From an uncultured Clostridia bacterium (GTDB taxonomy: Bacteria; Bacillota; Clostridia; Oscillospirales; Oscillospiraceae): a stretch of DNA of 38,027 nucleotides. The notes below the pieces were generated by a model. The model was not told the origin of the DNA. It ran no database searches and saw only the letters and a list, made by a program, of their open reading frames with translations. The stretch is taken from assembly GCA_945910975.1 (NCBI GenBank), contig CAMDZY010000002.1:1-38027 (forward strand), given 5' to 3'. Of this stretch, positions 33,137 to 38,027 are shown piece by piece. Made by a program: the position numbers and the translations under genes. The number at the start of each line of letters is the position of its first letter. The first letter of the stretch is position 1.

Positions 33137-34351
33137 ATGTCTGCTTCAAAAAAGAAAAAGGATGCTAACTATATCTCCGGCAAAGAGTCCCGTGCGATTT
33201 CCAAGTTCAACCGCAAGCTGACAAAGCGTTTGGAAAAGGATCGCGCCGACGCAAATAAGGATCCGGCTCTGTATACAACCAGAATGCGGGATCCCAACAA
33301 CGTCGTGGAATTTGACAATGTTTGCACGTACTTCTTCACGGACATCGGTACGGTCAAAGCAGTCGACGGCGTCAGCTTTGACATTCCGAAGTGCTCTACC
33401 GTAGGTGTTGTCGGCGAGTCCGGCTGCGGCAAGAGTGTTACCAGCTTGTCCCTGATGCAGCTGTTGCAGCGTCCGCAGGGTCAGACGGCCGGCGGTGAGA
33501 TTCGCTTCAACATTGGTAATGGGGAAGCGCTGAACATCGTCAACACGCCGACTGCCAAAATGCAGGAGATTCGTGGCAACCATATCTCCATGATCTTCCA
33601 GGAGCCAATGACCTCCTTGAACCCTGTCTTCCGTATCGGCGCGCAGATCGATGAAGTGATCAAGCTCCACAATCCGGATATGTCCAAGGACGACGTGAAA
33701 AAAAGAACGCTGGAAATGATCGAGCTGGTCGGCATCGCCGATGGTGAGAGCATTTACAAGCGCTATCCCCACGAGCTGTCCGGTGGTATGCGGCAGAGAA
33801 TTATGATTGCTATCGCTCTGGCCTGCTCGCCCGGCCTGATTATCGCGGACGAACCGACCACCGCATTGGACGTGACCATTCAGGCACAGATCCTTGACCT
33901 GCTGCGCGATCTGAAGGATAAGATCAACTCCTCCATCATGCTCATTACGCATGACTTGGGTGTGGTTGCCAGTATGGCGGACTATGTTGTGGTCATGTAC
34001 GCCGGTCGTGTTGTGGAAAAAGGTACGGCGGAAGACATCTTCCATCATCCCTGCCACCCCTATACGATTGGCCTGATGCGCTCGAAGCCGGTTGTCGGCA
34101 AAAAGGTTGACAGCCTGTATAATATTCCCGGCAGCGTTCCCAACCCCGTGGATATGCCCAACTATTGCTATTTCCGTGACCGTTGCGAAATGCGCGACGA
34201 GTGCAAGGGAATGTGTGATGGGAAGTATCCTCCGGAAATTAAAATCAATGATACCCATGTCGTATCATGCTATCGCTTCTTTGAAACCGGCGAGGTGCTT
34301 GGGTATCCGAAGCCTGTAGATGTGGAGGAATTGTATCATGGCAAAAAATGA
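33137..34351 (+). CDS. Oligopeptide ABC transporter ATP-binding protein (OppD/DppD type)
   Basis: 404 residues. Walker A GESGCGKS (about 93-100), signature LSGGMRQR (about 214-221) and Walker B IIADEPTTALD (about 236-246) are intact. The C-terminal oligopeptide-transporter extension carries a Cys cluster (CYFRDRCEMRDECKGMC...C), comparable to the cysteines reported to hold an iron-sulfur cluster in some DppD/OppD proteins. An N-terminal extension of about 55 residues, Lys/Arg-rich, precedes the usual start of the ATPase domain and has no recognisable motif. It starts 12 nt after the permease gene with AAGGAGG, and overlaps the next gene by 14 nt. Confidence 0.94.
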   Translation: MSASKKKKDANYISGKESRAISKFNRKLTKRLEKDRADANKDPALYTTRMRDPNNVVEFDNVCTYFFTDIGTVKAVDGVSFDIPKCSTVGVVGESGCGKSVTSLSLMQLLQRPQGQTAGGEIRFNIGNGEALNIVNTPTAKMQEIRGNHISMIFQEPMTSLNPVFRIGAQIDEVIKLHNPDMSKDDVKKRTLEMIELVGIADGESIYKRYPHELSGGMRQRIMIAIALACSPGLIIADEPTTALDVTIQAQILDLLRDLKDKINSSIMLITHDLGVVASMADYVVVMYAGRVVEKGTAEDIFHHPCHPYTIGLMRSKPVVGKKVDSLYNIPGSVPNPVDMPNYCYFRDRCEMRDECKGMCDGKYPPEIKINDTHVVSCYRFFETGEVLGYPKPVDVEELYHGKK

Positions 34352-35453
34352 AAATATCGTCCATGACGAATATGTTGCTCACGGCTTCAAAGATGCGGAG
34401 AAAAACCCGGAGAACCTGCTGGTCGTTAAGAACCTGTACAAGTATTTCCCAATCAAATCTCAGTTCTTTAAGAGAACCATCGGCAATGTTAAGGCCGTTG
34501 ACGGCGTGTCCTTTAAAATCAAGCGCGGCACCACAATGGGTCTGGTCGGCGAGTCCGGCTGTGGCAAGTCCACGGTTGGCCGCACAATCCTGCGCCTGGA
34601 GCAGAAGACAAAGGGCGAAGTATTCTTCAACGGCACTGAAATTTTCAGCCTGAGCAAGAGCGAACTGCGCAAAATGCGCCCGAAGATTCAAATTATCTTC
34701 CAGGATCCGTATTCCTCTTTGTCCCCCAGACTCCCGATCGGTGAAATCATCGCCGAGGGCGTCAAGGAACACAAAATTGTTCCCGCAGACGAAGTTGACG
34801 ATTATGTCACCCGCATCATGCACGCTTGCGGCTTGCAGGAATACCACAAGGATCGCTATCCACACGAATTTTCCGGCGGACAAAGACAGCGTATCTGCAT
34901 CGCAAGAGCGCTGGCTCTGAATCCGGACTTCATCTTGTGTGACGAGCCTGTTTCCGCACTGGACGTGTCCATTCAGGCACAGGTCATCAACCTGCTGCGT
35001 GACTTGCAGAAGCAGTTCAACCTGACATATCTGTTTATCTCCCATGACCTGTCCGTCGTCGAGCACATTTCCGATACGGTCGGCGTTATGTACTTGGGCA
35101 ATCTGGTGGAATATTCTGACACGGATAAGGTCTTTGCCAAGCCGTTGCACCCGTATACCAAGGCTTTGTTCTCCGCAATTCCCGTGCCGGATCCTGATTA
35201 CAAGATGGATCGTATTATTCTGGAGGGCAGTATTCCTTCCCCCAGCAATCCGCCCAGCGGCTGCAAGTTCCATACACGCTGCAAGGAGTGCATGGAGGTC
35301 TGCAAATATTGCCAGCCCGACTTTATGGAGGTCGAACCTGACCACTTCTGCGCTTGCCACCTGTATAACAGCGCAGAGCGCAATGCGGAGTTTGCTGCGA
35401 TCGTCAAGGAAGAAAAGGCCAAGGAAGCCGCGCAGAAAGCTGAGGAAAAATAA
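34338..35453 (+). CDS. Oligopeptide ABC transporter ATP-binding protein (OppF/DppF type)
   Basis: 371 residues from the ATG at 34338, which has GGAGG at 34324-34328; the TTG-type start at 34320 is upstream of this site and is rejected. Walker A GESGCGKST (about 71-79), signature FSGGQRQR (about 178-185), Walker B ILCDEPVSALD (about 199-209). The C-terminal extension has a Cys-rich end (GCKFHTRCKECMEVCKYC, then CACH). A Lys/Glu/Ala-rich tail closes the protein. Together with the OppD-type subunit it forms the heterodimeric motor of the importer. Confidence 0.94.
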   Translation: MAKNENIVHDEYVAHGFKDAEKNPENLLVVKNLYKYFPIKSQFFKRTIGNVKAVDGVSFKIKRGTTMGLVGESGCGKSTVGRTILRLEQKTKGEVFFNGTEIFSLSKSELRKMRPKIQIIFQDPYSSLSPRLPIGEIIAEGVKEHKIVPADEVDDYVTRIMHACGLQEYHKDRYPHEFSGGQRQRICIARALALNPDFILCDEPVSALDVSIQAQVINLLRDLQKQFNLTYLFISHDLSVVEHISDTVGVMYLGNLVEYSDTDKVFAKPLHPYTKALFSAIPVPDPDYKMDRIILEGSIPSPSNPPSGCKFHTRCKECMEVCKYCQPDFMEVEPDHFCACHLYNSAERNAEFAAIVKEEKAKEAAQKAEEK

Positions 35454-35551
35454 TCATTTTTTCGGAATGACACTTCGCGGTTCGTGGATTGGCACAATGC
35501 ATGATTTTTCCAAATCTGCATACCCTATTTGCAATGAAAGGCGGTTATGTT

Positions 35552-35806
35552 ATGGCGCGAAAACCCAAGCAGTATGACGATGATGATGGCCGTACCATTG
35601 CGAATATGAATGTGGATGGAATGCCGTGGTATGTCAAGCGCTCGAAACCCTCGCCGGATAATCCGGACGAGAAAATTGAGCTTTCCCCGCAGGAAACACG
35701 AGCCTTTATGGGCGGTGTCCTCAAGGCCGGTCTGCTGCTGGCACTGGTATTTGCCGTTGTTTTCGGCCTGTTCATCGCATTATGCGACTTCGTAATTTTT
35801 AAATAA
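35552..35806 (+). CDS. Small single-helix membrane protein of unknown function
   Basis: 84 residues from the ATG at 35552 (MARKPKQYDDDDGR), with AAAGGCGG as likely ribosome binding site. An acidic/basic soluble N-terminus of about 50 residues includes NVDGMPWYVKRSKP. It is followed by one membrane helix (about 59-80, LLLALVFAVVFGLFIALCDFVIF). It lies 98 nt after the last opp gene with no terminator before it and one after it, so it is probably the last cistron of the opp transcript. I do not recognise the family. It may be an accessory subunit or unrelated. Confidence 0.7.
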   Translation: MARKPKQYDDDDGRTIANMNVDGMPWYVKRSKPSPDNPDEKIELSPQETRAFMGGVLKAGLLLALVFAVVFGLFIALCDFVIFK

Positions 35807-35811
35807 CACAA

Positions 35812-35846
35812 GCAGCTGCAGACACACCCGTTTGCAGCTGCCTTTT
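35812..35846 (+). terminator. Terminator after the opp transcript
   Basis: A 9-bp perfect stem, GCAGCTGCA (35812-35820) with TGCAGCTGC (35833-35841), a 12-nt loop, then CTTTTG. Confidence 0.75.
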
Positions 35847-35901
35847 GTCGTATCATGGCAATCGCACCGACAAGTTCGTTGACGTTTTGCAGAAAAGCAG
35901 G

Positions 35902-35930
35902 TTGCAGAATGCGTGGATTCGTGGTAAAAT
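35902..35930 (+). promoter_or_regulatory. Promoter of icd
   Basis: TTGCAG (35902-35907), a 17-nt spacer, TAAAAT (35925-35930). The start near 35937 gives a leader of about 97 nt. That leader contains a short hairpin (35966-35971/35982-35987) and a tiny open frame. Confidence 0.65.
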
Positions 35931-35994
35931 AGCCACAGAGCGCTTATTTAAGGATCGACATTTTGCTCCCCAACTGTGCCCGGGGAGGAATCAT

Positions 35995-36009
35995 ATGCCT
36001 AAATTATAA
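35995..36009 (+). CDS. Possible leader mini-ORF (MPKL) before icd
   Basis: ATG CCT AAA TTA TAA is preceded at 6-nt spacing by GGGGAGG (35982-35988), a better ribosome binding site than chance would usually give. That site is half of a 6-bp hairpin, so access to it may be switchable. It ends 24 nt before the icd start. It could be a translated leader or coincidence. Confidence 0.25.
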   Translation: MPKL

Positions 36010-36033
36010 CATAACCCAATAGGAGGACACCCC

Positions 36034-37251
36034 GTGAAAAAGATAGAGATGAAAACCCCGCTTGTCGAGATGGACGGCGATGAAATGACCCGCGTTTTGT
36101 GGGCAATGATAAAGGATGAGCTAATTTTGCCGTTTGTGGAGCTAAAGACCGAATATTATGATTTGGGTCTGCTCCATCGCAATGCAACGTGCGACCAGGT
36201 GACGGTGGACGCAGCCAATGCGACCAAAAAATATGGCGTTGCGGTGAAATGCGCCACGATCACGCCCAACCGGCAGCGCATGGAGGAATACCCGGAATTG
36301 ACCCAGATGTGGAAAAGTCCGAACGGAACCATCCGCTCCATTCTGGATGGAACGGTTTTCCGCGCGCCGATTTTGATCGACTCGATTCATCCGGTTGTGA
36401 AAAACTGGAAAAAGCCGATCACCATCGCCCGCCACGCCTACGGCGATGTATACAAGGCCGTGGATATGCTGACCGAGCAGCCCGGCGTTTGCACCATGAC
36501 GTTCCGTGCCGACAGTGGCGAAGAAAAAACGCTTACCGTGCAGCGCGTGGAAGGTGCTGCGGTCTGGCAAGGCGCACATAATAAGGTGGAGAGCATCCGC
36601 AGCTTTGCACGCGCTTGCTTCCAGTATGCAATCGACACACGGCAGGATCTGTGGTTTTCCACAAAGGACACCATTGCCAAGGTCTATGACGGCGAGTTTA
36701 AGCGCGTGTTTGAGGAAGAATTTGCTGCATACCGCGCGCAGTTTGAGCAACTCGGCATCACTTATTTCTATACCCTGATCGATGACGCGGTCGCGCGCGT
36801 GATTCGTTCGGAGGGCGGTTTTATTTGGGCGTGTAAAAATTATGACGGTGATGTGATGTCGGATATGGTTTCCACGGCATTTGGTTCGTTGGCGATGATG
36901 ACGTCTGTGTTGGTTGCACCGGATGGTACAACGGAGTATGAGGCGGCACACGGAACGGTCACCAGGCATTATTATCGTCACCTCAAGGGCGAGCGTACCT
37001 CTACCAATCCCATGGCGACGATTTTCGCATGGACAGGCGCACTGCGCAAGCGTGGCGAATTGGATGGTCTGGACGACTTGGTGCAATTTGCAAATCAACT
37101 GGAAACCGCCTGCCTGGATACGCTGAAGGCGGGCATTATGACCAAGGACTTGGTCAATCTGGTCGATGCCGGAACGCCGGTGCGCGCAGTGTATAGCGAT
37201 GAATTTATTGGCGCCGTCCGCGAACGCCTCACACAGCTGCGGCAGTCCTAA
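36034..37251 (+). CDS. icd: NADP-dependent isocitrate dehydrogenase, eukaryote-type
   Basis: 405 residues. It oxidises isocitrate to 2-oxoglutarate with NADP and so supplies glutamate synthesis and NADPH. It belongs to the subfamily of eukaryotic IDH1/IDH2 rather than the E. coli type: EMDGDEMTRVLW near the start, TITPNRQRMEE, the substrate motif WKSPNGTIRSILDGTVFR, NYDGDVMSD, and the cofactor region EAAHGTVTRHYY. GTG is the start, 7 nt after a perfect AGGAGG (36021-36026). No citrate synthase or aconitase gene lies beside it in the window. It is followed after 20 nt by comEC. Confidence 0.95.
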   Translation: MKKIEMKTPLVEMDGDEMTRVLWAMIKDELILPFVELKTEYYDLGLLHRNATCDQVTVDAANATKKYGVAVKCATITPNRQRMEEYPELTQMWKSPNGTIRSILDGTVFRAPILIDSIHPVVKNWKKPITIARHAYGDVYKAVDMLTEQPGVCTMTFRADSGEEKTLTVQRVEGAAVWQGAHNKVESIRSFARACFQYAIDTRQDLWFSTKDTIAKVYDGEFKRVFEEEFAAYRAQFEQLGITYFYTLIDDAVARVIRSEGGFIWACKNYDGDVMSDMVSTAFGSLAMMTSVLVAPDGTTEYEAAHGTVTRHYYRHLKGERTSTNPMATIFAWTGALRKRGELDGLDDLVQFANQLETACLDTLKAGIMTKDLVNLVDAGTPVRAVYSDEFIGAVRERLTQLRQS

Positions 37252-37271
37252 CTCCGGGAGAAGGTGCAGCC

Positions 37272-38027
37272 GTGCGGGTATTAGCGCTGATATGTTTTGC
37301 GTTTGCCGCGGCGGTGGCCTTTGGCGTCTATACGGCCACGGGTGTTTGGCTGGTGGCAGTTGGCGCAGTTTGCATCGCTGCCTTTGCAGCTGCAATGCTC
37401 TTGCGCAGAAATTGGGCAAGAGCGCTGGGACTTTTGCTGCTGGGCTTCGGCCTTGGCACATTCTACGTGACATATTATGATGTATACCATATTCAGCCGC
37501 TGCAACAGTTGGCAAACACCAAGCAGCAGATGGTAGTGGAATTGCAGCAAACGCCGCAGTCTACCGAGTACGGCTGGCAGGCCGTGGGACGGATCACGGT
37601 CAACGGCACGACCGGCAAGGTTATGGTGTACGGCCGCGATGCAACGGATGCCGCACTTGGCGATGTGTTGGAGGGGAGCTTTCAAATTTCCAACGCGTCC
37701 ATACGGCACGGGCAGGAGGATTTATATTATCAATCGAGAGATATTACGCTGATTTGCAGGCAGCAGGGCACTTTCACGGTGCATTCGTGCGAAAAACTGC
37801 CGCTTCGTCTGCTGCCGACAGCGTTGCAGGAACGTTTGGCCGGCACGGTGCAGCGTATCTTCCCCAAACAGGCGGCGGGTCTCGTGCAAGCACTGCTGAC
37901 AGGCGATCGCTCAGGGCTTCCGTATGGCGTGAAGAATGACCTATCTCGCAGTGGCATTTCCCACACGGTGGCGGTATCCGGTATGCACGTGGCAATGCTT
38001 TTGAGCATGGTCTATCTGCTCAGTGGA
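37272..38027 (+). CDS. comEC: ComEC/Rec2 competence DNA-uptake channel, 3' end cut by window end
   Basis: The frame from GTG 37272 (GGGAGAAGG upstream) is open to the last base, 252 codons. The N-terminus has membrane helices (ALICFAFAAAVAFGVYTATG, then VAVGAVCIAAFAAAML and LGLLLLGFGLGTFYVTYY). A soluble outside domain follows. Then comes the ComEC core start LVQALLTGDRSGLPYGVKND and SRSGISHTVAVSGMHVAMLLSM, which is diagnostic. The full protein would be about 700-800 residues with a metallo-beta-lactamase domain beyond the window. It transports single-stranded DNA across the membrane during transformation. It starts 20 nt after icd with no terminator, so it is probably co-transcribed with it or relies on a promoter inside icd. 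Confidence 0.92.
   Translation, partial: MRVLALICFAFAAAVAFGVYTATGVWLVAVGAVCIAAFAAAMLLRRNWARALGLLLLGFGLGTFYVTYYDVYHIQPLQQLANTKQQMVVELQQTPQSTEYGWQAVGRITVNGTTGKVMVYGRDATDAALGDVLEGSFQISNASIRHGQEDLYYQSRDITLICRQQGTFTVHSCEKLPLRLLPTALQERLAGTVQRIFPKQAAGLVQALLTGDRSGLPYGVKNDLSRSGISHTVAVSGMHVAMLLSMVYLLSG

Noticed and set aside
36142..37515. 457-codon open frame on the minus strand
   Set aside because: It is antisense to icd and the start of comEC; no domain features or translation signals.

Overview
The window looks like a stretch of chromosome from a gut-type Gram-positive anaerobe of the Clostridia, most likely Oscillospiraceae/Ruminococcaceae. The reasons are moderate-to-high GC, strong GGAGG-type ribosome binding sites, TTGACA/TATAAT promoters, perfect-stem U-tract terminators, a glgBCDA-glgP glycogen operon that includes glgD, a eukaryote-type NADP isocitrate dehydrogenase, and SLH and DUF4430 surface proteins. 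This placement is an inference; there is no rRNA, tRNA, CRISPR or recognisable prophage in the window. Genes are dense and almost all on the + strand.

Layout. 1-2561: the 3' end of an alpha/beta hydrolase, a DUF3298-type lipoprotein with its own strong promoter, and a convergent putative heavy-metal permease. A decayed copy of the permease 3' end lies on the other side of the lipoprotein. 2750-15199: a consensus promoter, a cobalamin riboswitch with a perfect terminator hairpin, and six tightly packed genes. They encode a DUF4430 (transcobalamin C-terminal-like) surface protein, a membrane-anchored alpha/alpha-barrel protein (the fold of the transcobalamin N-terminal domain), a MoxR ATPase, a DUF58 protein, a transglutaminase-like membrane protein whose usual catalytic Cys is Ser, and a 1625-residue SLH protein with a propeller. 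15315-16300: ribokinase. 16364-26635: glycogen operon glgB-glgC-glgD-glgA, a structured palindromic element, then glgP and a GH13 amylase. 26844-35846: a small membrane protein and an oligopeptide ABC importer (substrate-binding lipoprotein, two permeases, two ATPases, and a small membrane protein). One permease carries a roughly 380-residue extracytoplasmic insertion. 35902-38027: icd, then the 5' part of comEC, cut by the window end.

How the parts work together. The glycogen genes form a complete make-and-break pathway: ADP-glucose synthesis, chain elongation, branching, phosphorolysis, and debranching or oligosaccharide hydrolysis. The opp genes form a complete importer. The most interesting unit is the B12-riboswitch operon. 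It encodes, as separate envelope-anchored proteins, modules resembling both halves of animal intrinsic factor/transcobalamin, together with a MoxR-DUF58-transglutaminase triad and a cell-wall-bound propeller protein that itself starts with a DUF4430-like segment. I infer a surface corrinoid-capture apparatus that is switched on when cobalamin is scarce. The parts are recognisable families; the combined role is a hypothesis.
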